Shown: positions 10,913 to 23,567, numbered from the stretch's first letter. The stretch: DNA of 64,000 bases from Marasmius tenuissimus (GCA_029532415.1 JAQOTA010000056.1:124001-188000); one strand, 5' to 3'. Notes: generated by a model from the sequence alone, not told the origin. Numbers and translations are program-made.

Positions 10913-13377
10913 ATGCCAGCGCTGACTCTCGAATCGTCCGTTTTGGAGGTAGCTAAGGAGGTTACGCCGTCTAATGACTCCGGCAGTGGTGTCTTGGCCA
11001 AACTGGTCGTCATTGGCATGTTGGTCGTCGTTGCTGCGGTAGCGGCCAAAAAATGGTTCTTCCCAAACACCGTCGAAGATTTGGAGGCCATGGTGAAGAG
11101 TATCGACGAGTTGATTGAGAAGAATATGACTTTTGAGTGGAATTTGCTGGGGGATTATGCGAGGGGATTTAGGTGTAGGCTTCAGAGGTGAGTGTGAGGT
11201 TGTGCATACCTTGTATCCAGAATGACGGACTTCCGCCTCTCGAATCTCTGCAAAACCTCTTCATACGCTCGAAAACAATCATTTGAATGTCCCGCACTGC
11301 CGACTTAAACCAAACCTAGACAGAGCGAGGAGGTGCGCCAGATCAAGATGAGGGGTGTCGCCGGGCCGGATAGGACGAAGATTCTGGCTTGGGTGATCTT
11401 CCAATGGCACCAGTTGAACACCAGAAAAAGTGTACTAAGCTCCTGATCGCTCATGAGCGATTATGGCGCTTATGAGCGGTCAGGAGCAAGTGGGCTGCAT
11501 ATGAGCGCTCATAAGCAGCCGGGCTATGCATGAGCGCTCATGAGCAGCCGCGAGACTCGGGCCGGTCCCTGAGCGCTCACAAGCGGTCCACAACAAAATA
11601 CTCTGAGCTTGACACAATCACATCGGAGTTGTGCGATCCTTGGACCTTGGGTAAGTCTTACACTGACGCCAGTAACGCCCGGCACTCAAATTTCTGCTGG
11701 GCGTTAGACAAAATGGACATTGCGTGAGCAATATCAGGCCACGCGGACTGCATAGCCACCTTTATCCGGCTTCTGAACCGCAACCACCACTGGCTTCTGA
11801 ACGAAATTTTTTTTTCGGCAATCCAACCAAACCTCCACCTTTTTAACGTCTTCGCCCCACCCCAGACTCCAGAGCTCCTACAGACACCCAAGAATTGCGA
11901 TCACCCGAAGCTCCGTTGTCGCTCACAACTCAACATTTTCCCCGGCACCCGTCATCTCCCTTCACGCGACTCTAACAGTGCTGAGCCTCTTTGACGACGG
12001 AGCTTACGGCGACCAGGTTGGGGAAGTTTACACTAGGGGACATCAGCCCGCCAATCACGCGTGGAACCATGTTGATTTGACACAGCAGACTTGGGAGATC
12101 AGCGTGCGTAGACTTGACCTCATGCTTTTTGAACACTTGGAGCTGATGGAATCTTGTAGTCCATGATTTGTTTTGGAAGGTTGAAAGTACATGCACGTAC
12201 TTTGAACTCTCGGAACACGCAACTTGTTGTCAGGTCCACACAACAAAAAAATTATGCCGCTCGCGGCTCAGCTCTCGAGTCTAGAAGACGTGGTTCATTA
12301 GGGTCTAGAGGGGTTGAGTTGACATGAGGATGTGCTAGTACGTGTCTTTCAGCTCTCCTCCGACTGTTTAGCTGACTTTTTTTTTTGCCAGGACCACCCA
12401 GAAATTGGAGTTGAACACAGCACAAACCGGACGTTGGGACGTGCACCTCGACAGAACGTGACATCAATGGAGGTCCGTGCATTGACGTCATGATGAGGCT
12501 GGCTGGCTGAGATTACTTATTTTGGTTAGAGATGCGGCGCACGGACCACCTTCAACGTCCATATATACCTGGCAGTTTCGCCAATCCCCTCCATCCCCCA
12601 TCTCCCCCCTCTACTCTCATCTCGTCCCTCTACTCCCATTGCGTCCATCTACTCCCATCTCGTCCCGTCTCATCACTGGCCCACTAGTGTTCTCACTTGC
12701 CCTCGGAAGAATACACGGGTATCAAAGGTATGTTTTAGTTTGCGACTTCTCATTCTGAAAGACATCGCTGATCATGATAAACCCACTCATCCAGCGCTGC
12801 ATGATAAGAAGACCTTACGGCGGCCATCAACTGAGTGTGGTGAGGGTGTCGATGACGAACCTGAGTGTAGACCAGTAACCGACATAATATATGTATTCTT
12901 GTATCCTAACTACATCTTGTATACCAGCTATAGTAGAAATTTGTGTCTGAATTAATATTTTTTTTTACTCCTTCCTGACATGCTCATGTGCAAACATGAG
13001 AACAGCGTAGTTCATGTGAGCTCAAGAAAACCGTTTTGTTCACGAGCACTGTGAGCCTTGCAGTGCTCACGAGCGCTCGTGAAAAAAAAGGTGTCCCGTA
13101 TGCGCTTGTGAGTAGCCCCGAGGCTCACAGCGCTCATGACCGCTCACGAGCGATTTTGGCGCTCATGAGCGGTCAGAAACAGCTGACATTTGTTCTGGTG
13201 AAGCGCGTGAATGCTTCCCATGCGTTGCTGTCGCAGTTGGAGTATGAATTGATGGTGCGTGGGCCCGTCCAGACCTAAAAGCAAAAATATTCGGGAAAAT
13301 ATTTGACGCAGTTCAAGATTGTGGAGAGAGCGCGTGCCTTCCGTACAAGAGGATCACCCTCGTCTACGAGGGCGTAA
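10913..13377 (+). pseudogene. A2: type A membrane protein split by a DNA transposon
   Basis: Exon 1 10913-11187; exon 2 11320-11418 continuing at 13201-13254; exon 3 13312-13377. Exon 1 encodes the short N-terminus, the hydrophobic span (about residues 30-45) and KKWFFPNTVEDLE. Exon 2 carries EEVRQIKMRGV and DRTKILAWVIFQW and is then cut by a 1782-bp insertion between HQL(N) and the codons for VNASHALLSQLEYELM. Removing the insertion plus one AA copy restores an exon of 151 nt, exactly the length in A1, A3 and A4. Apart from the insertion no lesion is seen, so this copy was probably functional until a recent event. In the present sequence the frame runs about a dozen codons into the insertion and stops. 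Confidence 0.85.
11419..13200. mobile_element. Non-autonomous DNA transposon, 1.78 kb, inside A2 exon 2
   Basis: Ends are inverted: CACCAGAAAAAGTGT at the left and the complement of CACCAGAACAAATGT at the right. The target duplication is AA (or TGAA if the terminal CA/TG is counted as flank); comparison with three uninterrupted paralogues fixes the net insertion at 1784 bp. Both subterminal regions (about 11440-11590 and 13040-13185) are packed with palindromic variants of GCTCATGAGCGG, probable transposase-binding repeats. The interior shows no transposase-like frame. I cannot assign a superfamily. Confidence 0.8.
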
Positions 13378-15505
13378 TGCCATCCAGTTGGCCACCATTT
13401 GCCAAGGTGTTGACCATCGTCATCGTCCCCCACACTCGTCATCCATCACCGCTATCGTCTGCTTTTCCACTACTACCCCACATCGAATGCTTTGTTTCTG
13501 CCGTCCTTTGGCCTCCCCTGATGCCTCCTCGTGTTCTTCGATGATAATTTATTTGCGTTGCTGTGTCCAACAATCCAGGAAAAGCGAACGAGGAGATCAC
13601 GAGGCAAGGGAAAGATCAAACCCAGCACAATGACTTAAGATGCCTGTCTGGTTTTCTCTGGATATTCTGCGACTTCGCCGAGCCTGAAGTGACTGTTCTG
13701 GCGGCTATAGAGACCAGTAAGACAGCAATGTAGAGGGAGAAGAGAAAAGACGGCCGCATCATTGGCAGTGAAAATGTCGCTTCACACCTTGCAGGATTAG
13801 AAGGTACGTTCAACAGTAACACTCTTGATATTTCCTTGACCTTTTCAAAATGATTCAATACCATAAGCTGGCGAGGAAGAGTCAGAGGTTGAGGACATAC
13901 CGCGATGCTTGATGGCACGAATAGGTGATTGTGCAGACTGGGATAACAGGCTGAACTATGGCAACTAATTGAGGCCGGCTCGCGGACGATGCAAACGATT
14001 CGCAGTTGAGCAATCCGAGAACGGGAGTGAGACAAGTGAAAGAGGTGAGGAAGGGGTATTTGGGGTCCTAGGACAATATCACTGTGGGTGCGCCTGGGAC
14101 AAGAGGTGTCGCCGATTCAAATCTTGGACATATACGGCAGGGGGGGGGGGGGTCTGACAGCTGTCCGCCACCGACTGTATAGGAAATGATCAGCCTCGAT
14201 ATATGTTCGTTTTTGCAGCAGCAACATGGTGCAATGCATTATACACACCCATAAAACATACAAATCGACACTCAAATCGTCTTTCAATGATAATTTCTCA
14301 TGACATTCTGGGTTCTTGCGTCTGAGAATTGGCTGAGGAAGGTTGAGGGAGTGTCCGCGTGGAAATAACCTTTGATGCATCCGATGTGCGCCGCCATAGC
14401 CGGTTAGAAATTACCTTTTCGCGAGTTTTTACCCTGGACTTTCACCAATGCAATACCCATGATTTATCTTCTGAGAATAACTTCCAAATCAACTACTATA
14501 CAACCTCAGGCTGTCTCGAAATGCTCAAAAGAGAGACCGAGAATATTACGAAGATATGAGGAGTTGAAGGAGGTTGACCACAAAATCTGCGCCGCTGTCA
14601 AAAATTGTTCGGATATCAGACTCTCACGCCAGTCCACGCGACCACACCTATGTCCAAGATCTGAATCGGCGACACCTCTTGCCCCAAGTACCTCCATCAA
14701 TTCCCAGGCGCACCCACAGTGATATTGTCCTAGGACCCCAAATACCCCTTCCTCACCTCTTTCACTTGTCTCACTCCCGTTCTCGGATTGTTGGCCTCAG
14801 CCTGTTTGTTCGACAAAACGTCTCTCCGTCTCTCGACTTTACCTATTTTTCGATCGACCCACCTTTCTATTCCCTCACTTTCGACCTTTGGAATCCTTGC
14901 CCACGCAGAATCTGGATATCCGTGTGGACAATGCAGTTCAAAGGACGACACGGTGGACAACGGCACTCTGACCATCGACCAGCAAGTCGTTATCATCTTC
15001 GCCAATCGATCCATCGTTTTCATTATCTGACGAATTTATCTGGGGCCAGCGGCTCTGGGTTCCTTTGAGTTCCTGGCGTCTGATTTCCGAGAGTCTCAAG
15101 TGGGTCTTCCTCGTTATCATTTCTGGTCATACAGCCTAGTCCTGAAAAGTGTGCTCCTCTCCTTTGATAGGAAAATAGATCAGATGCCTTCATTCAGGGT
15201 GCGCAAATTTTCGACACTACAGCTCCATCGAACCAGCATTTGGTGCTTTGACGGGTGCGGCGCACAGCTATGGGACATGGTGTCTCTTCAGATGGCACTC
15301 TTGTGTGCGAGGATTCTTTGGATGAGCGTTGATGAGATGCAGCACCCGTTCTCAGAAGTTCGTGCTCCCCCCAGCTCATTACGACCTGAACACGAATCAA
15401 GCTATGGTCGAAGCGTTACCGGTGACGAGCCTCCTCAAGTACGTGTTCTCATTCTTGTTCTTGATCTGGTAAATCAAAGCTGACCTCAATCTGCTCTTTC
15501 GACAG
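13378..15505. other. Middle spacer II between A2 and B2
   Basis: Homologous to middle spacer I on both sides of the central inverted repeat (14010-14792). A homopolymer run of 13 G lies at about 14141-14153. The left half has a decayed relative of the open frame at 55192-55377, with an in-frame stop and a shift. The right half, about 14840-15500, corresponds to 5200-5860. No intact gene seen. Confidence 0.45.
14010..14792. repeat. Long inverted repeat flanking a 0.5-kb centre, middle spacer II
   Basis: Left arm about 14010-14134, right arm about 14650-14792. Reading from outside in, both arms carry CAATCCGAGAACGGGAGTGA, then GAGGTGAGGAAGGGGTATTT, then GGTCCTAGGACAATATCACT, then GTGTCGCCGATTCA, nearly identical apart from a roughly 20-nt extra stretch in the right arm. 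The centre is unrelated to the centre of the hairpin in module I. High arm identity implies a recent origin or ongoing conversion. Confidence 0.85.
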
Positions 15506-15625
15506 GCGAAGAAATGATCATATGTTGAGGGCGTGCAAATTTACAAGGTTATGGCGCTAGCGAAACATAAACCGGCGATGGTGGAGCGGGTATTGTGGAA
15601 ATCAAGACTTATTGGTCGCGAATAG
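15506..15625 (+). pseudogene. Possible last exon of decayed gene 'C', module II
   Basis: Counterpart of 5863-5961 and 56428-56603. It follows a TTCGACAG acceptor and reads S-Y-V-E-G-V-Q-I-Y-K-V and MALAKHKPAMVE, but with a TGA at the fourth codon, so this copy is broken. Product unknown. Confidence 0.3.
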
Positions 15626-15671
15626 TACTGGTGGACGTCTGTGGTGGTCGAAGAGCATTTGTCACGAGACA

Positions 15672-16267
15672 TTAGGCTGGGATTTGCAGTAAGTCATGCC
15701 TGCGTTGGTTCACTTCCATCTGAAAGCAATGGTCACCGCAGACCGTTAGCCGACCCTTTCTGGGATTGCACGAGCTCATTTTCATACCATCACGTCTCTC
15801 TTCAAGCTCATCACCGAGTCATAGCACCGCTGAACCTCCTTCATCTCCCGCCAGCAAAACACAACCCAAGCAAGCAATCTCCACCTCTTCGGCTCGGTAG
15901 TCGCCCATTCCTGGATTTCACACATTCTTCGACGTTTCCTGCAAGAAAAGATCAAAAAACCCATAGGAGAAGACCTCGTATCATCAACGTACCCATCCAG
16001 CTGGTCTCGAAATACCCATCCCATATCTCCCAATAAATCCATCTCGAGAGTCATGTTCCTTTTGATAACGCCCCCCACGCAGGTGATTTGGCTTTCCAGA
16101 TCATCCATCGTATACGGAAAGAACCATTTCTTGACGCTGACAACCGTGACGAGGAGGATGGCACCCATGATGAACAACTTGGTCAATATCCCTCCTTTAC
16201 TGCTGTCTGCCGCCGAAACTCCCTCTGTTATTGCCGAAACGGTGGTTTCTGTCAATAATACTGCCAT
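15672..16267 (-). CDS. B2: type B small single-pass membrane protein, intact
   Basis: Two exons, 16267-15788 (160 codons) and 15719-15672 (16 codons), separated by a 68-bp GTATGA...TTTCAG intron, give 175 residues. Residues 1-28 are polar; about 29-46 form one hydrophobic span (KLFIMGAILLVTVVSV); then KKWFFPYTMDDLE and a charged helical stretch with GDMGWVFRDQLDGYVDD. The second half is helical with tryptophans (EIQEW, EPKRWRLLAW, CWREM) and ends with MEVNQRRHDLLQIPA. The last-exon border follows M/L-V exactly as in B1 and B4. Unlike type A genes there is no intron in the middle of the protein. The family is not one I recognise; topology with a short N-terminal and long C-terminal domain is inference. 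Faces A2 tail to tail. Confidence 0.75.
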
Positions 16268-18023
16268 TCTTCGCTCGTTTCCTGTCGTATCCTGAATTAC
16301 TTGTATCTCGCTCGCTGTGCCGTCCTGCCTTCCTGTCCCATGCGAGTCAATTTAGAGATACGAACACTCTTTAAGGTGGTTACGCACTGTTTCGTGTAGA
16401 TACCAATGATTTTTGGAGAATATGAGTTGGGTTCTGGGTTTACTTCTGGCTGGATGATTTCGAGCTTGGGTTTTTGCCCTCTGCTGAAAAGCTGTAAGAG
16501 TAGGGCGGGTTTTGTGCGCATGATGTCGCGTGACTTGACTGGGCGCTCGACGTTAGGATATTGATTATAGAGGCGCTGAGTTTGTGTTTGACGTTCATGC
16601 TGTAATTCACGCCAGTCAAAGCGTGTAGGTATAGGTAGGGATTGTTTCATCCACAACAAGTGTGCCAGGGTTTGGGTCTTAACGAGAAGCCGAGATTCGA
16701 ATGCTTGGTACTTGCACGTTGCCCATGACCTGCCTGCCAGCGTGAGCGTTGGGTTGAGTTCGTTCATGTTTGAAGGTCATGATCGGCGAACAGAAGTCTG
16801 TCCGTTCCCTTTTAACTTGAATAACTCTGTACATATATGCGAAGCTTCAGAGTCGTTGTGCAGTGATAGAATACCATTGGGTGAGATCATGAGCATGTAC
16901 TAGGTACTTAGTGGTTACTAGTAATCTCACGGGTTGAGTTAGATAAGTCGATTGTCCATCCGAATAAAGTGGCACTTCGTAGCCTGAAAGTGGGCGGGGG
17001 AGAGAGCGAGAGACTCGGGAACATGGGTCGAAATCGGTGTACCTTCTCCATTGTATGCGGAGAATAATAGAAACTAACGTTCCGACTCTGGGGGTGTATT
17101 CCATTCGAGTCTTGAGGCCCAAGGGATTCGAACTAGAAGTAATATTTATAGTATCTCAGTTTTTGCGCCTCTTTGGCACAAATTCACACCTCAGGAATGG
17201 TTTCTCGGGCTGTCTGAGCATCCAAAACGTGCTGCCATGGAGTAAAGCTGGGAGTCGACCCGGCATCTTGATATTTAGACAAACACAGAGCCTGGATCGG
17301 ACAGTAAGAGGCGTTGAACAGCGGAAAGTCCGAAGTTTTGGAGAGGTTGGCATGACAAAACCTGAGCTCGAGCCCTAAGATTTGGATGCACTTTAATAGA
17401 CCAGCGATTTTTATCGTGATTTTATCGTGAGAAATCATGATTGTGCAGGCGCAGCCCTTCGAATAGTCCGAAATCGAAGACTGAGGGTAGTGAAAATGAC
17501 CTCGCCCGAAAGGTACTAGTTTCGGAGGTGGTATGAGGGTGATTCTTGTCGTACTATCGTTGTGCAGGGCTCATGGAGACGGAGCTGCAAGGGCAACTTG
17601 AACAATTCTCGAGGTCAGTGAATATTGATCTACCAAGGAATCGCAGACTCATCAACGTACCGGTCGTCCGAGCGAGAATAAATACTTGGTGCGGACCTGA
17701 TTTTTGACATCCGTATTGTATCGATTAGGCCTTCCCCGGGATTGATCGAAGACTGAGTAGGCCTCATTTGGAATGACGGTATGTCCCTAAGCCTTGTGGA
17801 TGTGGACACGTTCAGAACACAGTCGTAGTGGTTTGAAATGCGTTGTCGGGATCCCGTGGGATGCCTGTCACGTTAAATTTACTTCACGCTCCGACGAGTC
17901 AGCTTGATCCAAGCTTGATCCCACCCTACCATCACACACCACCCAAGAAAGAGGTTAGTATGTGGTATCTTGACATGATCTGGGACTGAAGGTATCTGCT
18001 TGTGGTACATCAGGAGATACGCG
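16268..18023. other. Intergenic between B2 and F1
   Basis: The first about 300 bp repeats the leader upstream of B1 and is the likely B2 promoter. One long minus-strand frame (16297-16767) lies here, but its relatives upstream of B1 and B4 contain stops, so I do not call it. The stretch 16800-18020 shows nothing recognisable apart from being the upstream region of F1. Confidence 0.45.
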
Positions 18024-19737
18024 ATGGAATCAAACTCAGTAAACCTACTTCAGACATCTCTGATCGTGTTCGCTTCATTGAGGATTATCTCGACCAAGGA
18101 TCACCTCACAACCTAGAAACTATCACCCAGTATCTTCCAGAAATTTAGTAATACATAAGCAATTCAGTACGACATCGCTCGGCTGAAAAAGCGATCACCA
18201 AGCTCAAACCGACCTCGACTTTGTTGGAGAACCACCGGGAACGATTGAACCATTCCATTGTGAAGGGAAGGTCTTTGATCCCGCCGCCGGTGTACAGATT
18301 GCCCAGCGAAGTTCTTTCCCACATCTCCACACTCGTTTGCGAGAACCCTCTTGGATCCAAGCTTTCCGCACAGATCCGAGACCCCCTTCCAGATCCCGTG
18401 CGGTTATCGATGGTGTGCGGTTTTTGGAGAGAAAACGCGATCTCTACGTCGACTTTGTAGTCGTCGGTGACATTTATTTCTGACGTTTATCGTGCTTTGG
18501 ATGAAGCAGAGGGAGAGCGGCTGCATCGGATGACAGAAATGTTCATGACTCGTGCCCACACATCTCCCCTGACCATTCGTTTTTCCTGCTGGTACTGGCC
18601 CATTTAGGATTACAGCAGGCTTCAGTCGCGTAGTGGAGGCATTGTGCGTGCGCTCGTCTCAATGGATTGCCGTCGAATTGGGTCTCGCATGTCATTTCCA
18701 CGTACTTCCCGCCATCCAGAGTATCAAGGGAAATCTCTCGAATCTCCGCAAGATCGATGGTATGGCTGATACCCTTCTATCCTTGGCACATATATTCGGT
18801 TATCCGTGTCCAGCTCTTCGTACCATCAAGATCAGCTGTCTCGGTGTCCAAGAGGAACACAGACAACTGGTGGATATCCTCCCGTGGCAGCAGGTCGAAT
18901 CCCTAGTGCTTGGGGGCATCATGCTCTCATTTGAACCTTGTGTCTTTTTGTCCAGAGCTCAAGTCCTTGAACATCCTCCAAGACACCGTGACTCAGAACA
19001 AACACATACCTGACAATCGCTATCATTTAACCTCCAATTTGGAGTCTCCGACCCTCACATTGGTACCTGAACCCTCTACTCAGTTCACCTGGGTGCCATT
19101 GATTGACCACCTTACCCTCCCACGACTCTCCTCCCTCACTCTTTACCACGTACATTCTAGCCTCAAAGATGCTTCCCCTCTTTTCCAGTGTATCACACGT
19201 TCAGCACGCCCAATCACCTCCCTTACTCTCGCGTGAGACGCGTTCTCATCGAAAGACAACCTCCGCCTTCTTTCTCATACGCCACAGTTAACGACCCTCA
19301 CTCTTTTTGGACCGAGATCTAGCCCACAATTGGATCGCACACAGGATTTCCTTCGCATTCTATATAACTCTACGACACCAACAATCGAGAGGGAAATACC
19401 GCACATATCAACCTGACTACAACACCTCACCTTCGGGCTATATCTTTCACAACGTGGATATGACTTCTTTCGCTCCCTCTTTGACTCCAGTGGAGACGTC
19501 GATGATATAACCGTTTATAGGACAGTCGCCTCCAGGTGGCGACCTGACCGAAAGGTGGACGTACAAGCTGGGGTCGGCTGCCTACGGTCTGTTACGATTG
19601 AATTGCCGATTAAACTCAAGGATTCGGATTGTCGCGATGTACCGGGCTTGGAGAAATTGAGGGATCTGGGTGAGGAGGGATTGGAGGTTTTTATCATCTT
19701 TCCGGGATTGTGTCAGTCGTCACGTTTGGGAACGTAA
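18024..19737 (+). pseudogene. F1: F-box/LRR protein, decayed
   Basis: Homologous along its length to the intact F-box gene at 57922-59658. The start (ATGGAATCAAAC) is recognisable; a base is lost near 18055, causing an early TAG. The F-box core IPPPVYRLPSEVLSHI is readable at about 18270-18330. TAG replaces the tryptophan codon near 18458, and further stops and shifts occur through the leucine-rich part (for example after about 18605). The 3' end, E-E-G-L-E-V-F-I, matches the end of the intact gene near 19690. It lies convergent with D3. No single coding frame can be restored by splicing alone. Confidence 0.8.
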
Positions 19738-20169
19738 CGCTACCACACGTTGAACAGTGTATGATTCTGCATTTGCTTGAAGGACAATTAGTCTTGGGCT
19801 GTCGAGGGTACACCTTGGATAATTGTAATTCCCTGAATGAATTTGCTCCCCTCCTGCTCCCAGTCTATGTTTTGAACTTGGATGTATGAGCCTTTGTACG
19901 CAGGTCGTGTAATCTGTCTTTCTTACATTCAATGCGGGTCCGAGTGGCCTGGACACAATGTTCATCACTGTCTGAAACAAGCCTAGCGCCCGGATCAAAA
20001 CAAAATCTTTCAGTGTAGGTTCGTATTACCAAGTAGTCTCAACGAGAGGGAAAGCGTGGTTATAGCAGGGGTATATTCCATACGACATAGAGAAACAATA
20101 TAGCGGCCCCATAGGTTTTGAACGTTACGAGCAGTATCCTGACTGAATCCTGGAAGCCAGCCGCCAGCT
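19738..20169. other. Intergenic between F1 and D3
   Basis: Short convergent intergenic region. Part of it (about 20060-20140) resembles 23500-23580 behind D4, consistent with a shared 3' flank of D genes. No gene seen. Confidence 0.4.
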
Positions 20170-21738
20170 TCAATCAGCAGAAAAAAAGGATCCATATGAA
20201 ACCCCACTTTCGTGAAGCTGGAGAGTATACACATTGGGCTGCGACGCTACCCGTCGTATGTGAATAATAGCACGGCTGCTGAGGATCGAGTGCATTGTGC
20301 CCTCGAAACTAAGGGCACCAATGTTAGCTGTTGATGGCAAAATGTGATCGATGTCTTTGGTACGCACACAGCAAAGAGATGAACCATGCCATCGGTCTGA
20401 TCGAACATTGAAGAAAAAGAAAGTCAACGGAAATTGCTACAACCCGAAACAACATCGAACAAAATGTGAACTCACAGAAAGGGTAAGGATCACAATCACA
20501 TTGACCAGCGATAGGACTGCATGCGGGAAGATTAGCAGCGTGCCTACTATGTACCGAGTTCAGTGAGAATCCTCACAAAAGATGAAGCTGTAGTACAAAA
20601 CGCCTGTCGAGAGAAATTCATCAATCGATTGGTAGATAATGAAATGGCCGTCGGCAGAGGGCAACTTACCATCTTCGTAAACGGTCTCGATGAGTTTGGA
20701 TCTCCCGCCGATCCGAACTAGGGAAAAGATCAGTTGCGGGGTGGCTAGATTAGCTAGACCAGGGGTGACCGACAGGATGAGACCCCAGGGATCAGGATCA
20801 TGATCAACATCACTATTGATACCGTTCAGTATCGACAGTCCAAAACATACGAGTCATGAGCTTACCAGCGTCGTAGATCATCATCAATACCCAGCACAAG
20901 TAGAGAACGCGGCTTCCGTCAGAAACAAAACACCCTCGAAGATGATCCAACGGTACTCTGGTGACTTCGTAGGTATCAGTCTATAATCTGCTGGACATCA
21001 AAGACAAGACTCACACTGAGTCGCAACCTGGAACTGGTGAAAGAAGACAAAACATGGTGTCCATATCCCTAGATAAAAAACGACAAGTCCGACTCCCACT
21101 CGAGTGCGTCTTTGCCAAACGGCTCATATGCGAAGTGTGAGCAGTGCTATACCCGATGTTGTAACTCCGTGTCCTGGCAGGTGCAAAAAATAACCAAATA
21201 TTACACACCTTCGGAGAGGACAATTCCAACGAGGAGGCACCCTGAGAGTATGGTGTGAGGTGCCAAGTGAGCGTTGAGGGTGTGTAAAAACACTTACATC
21301 CACTGATACGATAAGTTATATTGCAATATTGCAGGCCCGGGTTCTCTGCGAAGTGGTCTGGGCAAAGGAACATTGTGAGGACGATGGGTGAGTAAAGAGT
21401 GTTGTACGCACGCTGAAGTACCACTCCTGCGATATTTAAGAAGGGGATGTATCGCTGTAACAGATAGAGGACTGTGACGATAGACCACGGCTTCCCCCAG
21501 ATATATCGTATCTCCGAGTCGAAGTTGAAGGCAATATCATAAATGAGTAACGCCGAGCTGGCAACTACAACTCCATGTTGAATCTGAGTTACAGTGCCTT
21601 GAACCACTTGAGAGTCGGACTAACCGTCCATATGCTGAATCAAGATTAGCGAATGGCAGTAACGTCTGTCGTGTCCGCACTCACCATGACCATGATCTGG
21701 TGTTCAAGCAAAGAAGCGATAGTAGAGGCATCGACCAT
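20170..21738 (-). pseudogene. D3: DUF6533 membrane protein with a nonsense codon
   Basis: All exons of the D2 plan are recognisable: M-V-D-A-S-T-I first exon from 21738, core with LLIYDIAFNFDSEIRYIW and YLLQRYIPF, Y-R-I-S-G-W and LLVGIVLSE, VVFYLGIWTP, VLYLCWVLMMIYD, TVYEDG, and the C-terminal MHSILSSRAIIHIRR ending near 20170. In the sixth exon the codon after L-R-I, which is TGG in D2 and D5, is TGA (around 21127). Splice sites otherwise look normal. A single-base lesion could be a sequencing error or a recent loss; I call it a probable pseudogene. Confidence 0.7.
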
Positions 21739-23567
21739 CGGGATAAATTGTTGATGTGATACTGAGACAGGAAATCTTCCTTTATGGCGAAAACAACAGC
21801 GCTACAGTCTCAGCAAGCAAAATTGGCAGCGCGCGTCCGTGAGATGGTCAAAAGATGATCATAAGATGATCATAACCTAAGTATATCTCGACGCCGACGG
21901 TGTACTCCAACGGTTTTCTGGTATCGTGTACGGGCCTTGCTACTTTGAGAGCGGAGTCAATGCCATCATGCGGAAATCTGGCCTTGGGCTATTTCCGTTC
22001 ATACATAACACGACTGATGATCAATAACCCCCTAGTTGCGGATGATAAATCAGATGATGATTCTCCTGGGAGGACTCCGACTCGAGGCGGAACAGATGTC
22101 CTGAGTCGTAAAACGTCTAAGATGCTCGGTATTTTCGTGAATCCCGAGTCTGTAGTGATTTCACGGTCTTGATGTTGTCACTTTCTCATGACCAGATGAA
22201 CGTGTGAGTATACCGGACGAGTCATCAAGAGGCGGTCCGACTTCTCCCAAGTGACCGTAGAGATGCTAGTACCAGGCTAGAGTTAGTGATTACTAGTCCC
22301 AAGTCAGCTATAAGCGCCAGGGCAATATTCCCCACAACATGTCGTTCTGAGTATCACTGGTATCCCAACCAAGACGTTCATTAGAGTTCGACCGTATCTT
22401 TCCATCTAAGACCGTTGAGACTCAATGCGGTTCTCGATTCCATTCGCCCGAATGATCAGGCTTGGGGATTCAAAGAAGGGATTCGGAGAGCTTTGGCCAC
22501 GTGTCCGAGAAGAAGATCGACGTCGATCCAAGAGAACTTGAGAAACGTTAGGCGGAAGCGTCTACGCAAGTGAGGTTTTTGACGAACAGGAATCGAAATA
22601 AACCTTGCGAGACTCAGACCACAGCCCAATGTCGAGTACTTGATACTGACTCCCTCTCCCACCGCTCGAGTTCAGGTCTCTTCTCACCCGGGCTTGAATC
22701 CACGGGCTCTTCGTGCGAAGTATCCCCCAGCAGCGGGTAGTTAATTCAATCGAGGAGAAGCTTGCAGGGGGGCACCTTGACCGCGAAAGCTGCTGGCGTA
22801 GAACCGAGTCAGAATATTCCGAGACGTCCGCGCCCTCCAAACATCGGCGTCGTCACGGTCAGAAGGTAAGAACGAGTCGATGAATTGGATAGGAATTGGT
22901 TGTAGCGGGAGAGGCTGAACAGGCTACAGAGATGGATGCAAAGACTGAGGACAAGGTTTTCAATCTCTGAAGCCTTGTGTGGTTAGCCTTCCGAACTGGC
23001 CATTGTTATTGCTATCTAGGCTGAGAATTCAATGTCGAACATGGTGGTCAGGAAGAGGAGCCGGTGACAAAATGTGAAACCAGTGCCCCCTCCCACTTGT
23101 CAAGGAGTCAGGAGATTTCAAATGTAACCTCGACACCAATGTCGGGGGAGAGCACACGGTACACTACGCAAGAGACCAAGAGAGAAAGATGAAATATAAT
23201 CTATTAATTCACCAGCGTTTAAGTACACGGCATCAACACCAGAGACGGCACATCATACCCAATATAGATTTCAAAAGGCACAAGTAGTTTCTTGGCGTAC
23301 TCCGGAGCTGCTGGGAATGACTGTCAGGTTCACATAAAAAAACTAGAGCTCTCGTCAGAAAGTCGAGCGTTCTAGCTCAACGACTAGTCAGTAAACGTTT
23401 CGCGTGAATTTCGATTCTTAAGTAGTCCCAACGACTCGGAGCTCGCGTGCATCGTAATAACACGGCAAATTATCGTGCCATGGCCATCAGCAGGAGCGTG
23501 TATTTCATACAATTCATACCGCCGTAGGTACATATTGTTATGACGGAGCCACAAACTTCAAACGTTG
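21739..23567. other. Spacer between D3 and D4 lacking its type A gene
   Basis: Homologous to the D-A spacers. It includes the terminal block at about 23040-23260, which elsewhere sits a few hundred bases before a type A gene. The homology stops near 23280 and no A or B sequence follows; D4 begins instead. This suggests a deletion or unequal exchange that removed A, B and F from this module. Confidence 0.5.

Noticed and set aside
11419..13200. The 1.78-kb insertion as a CACTA or hAT element
   Set aside because: The ends do not read CACTA, and the 2- to 4-bp duplication does not fit the 8 bp of hAT elements; superfamily left open.
16297..16767. 156-codon minus-strand frame upstream of B2
   Set aside because: The matching regions upstream of B1 and B4 carry stops and frame changes; more likely a promoter/leader than a gene.
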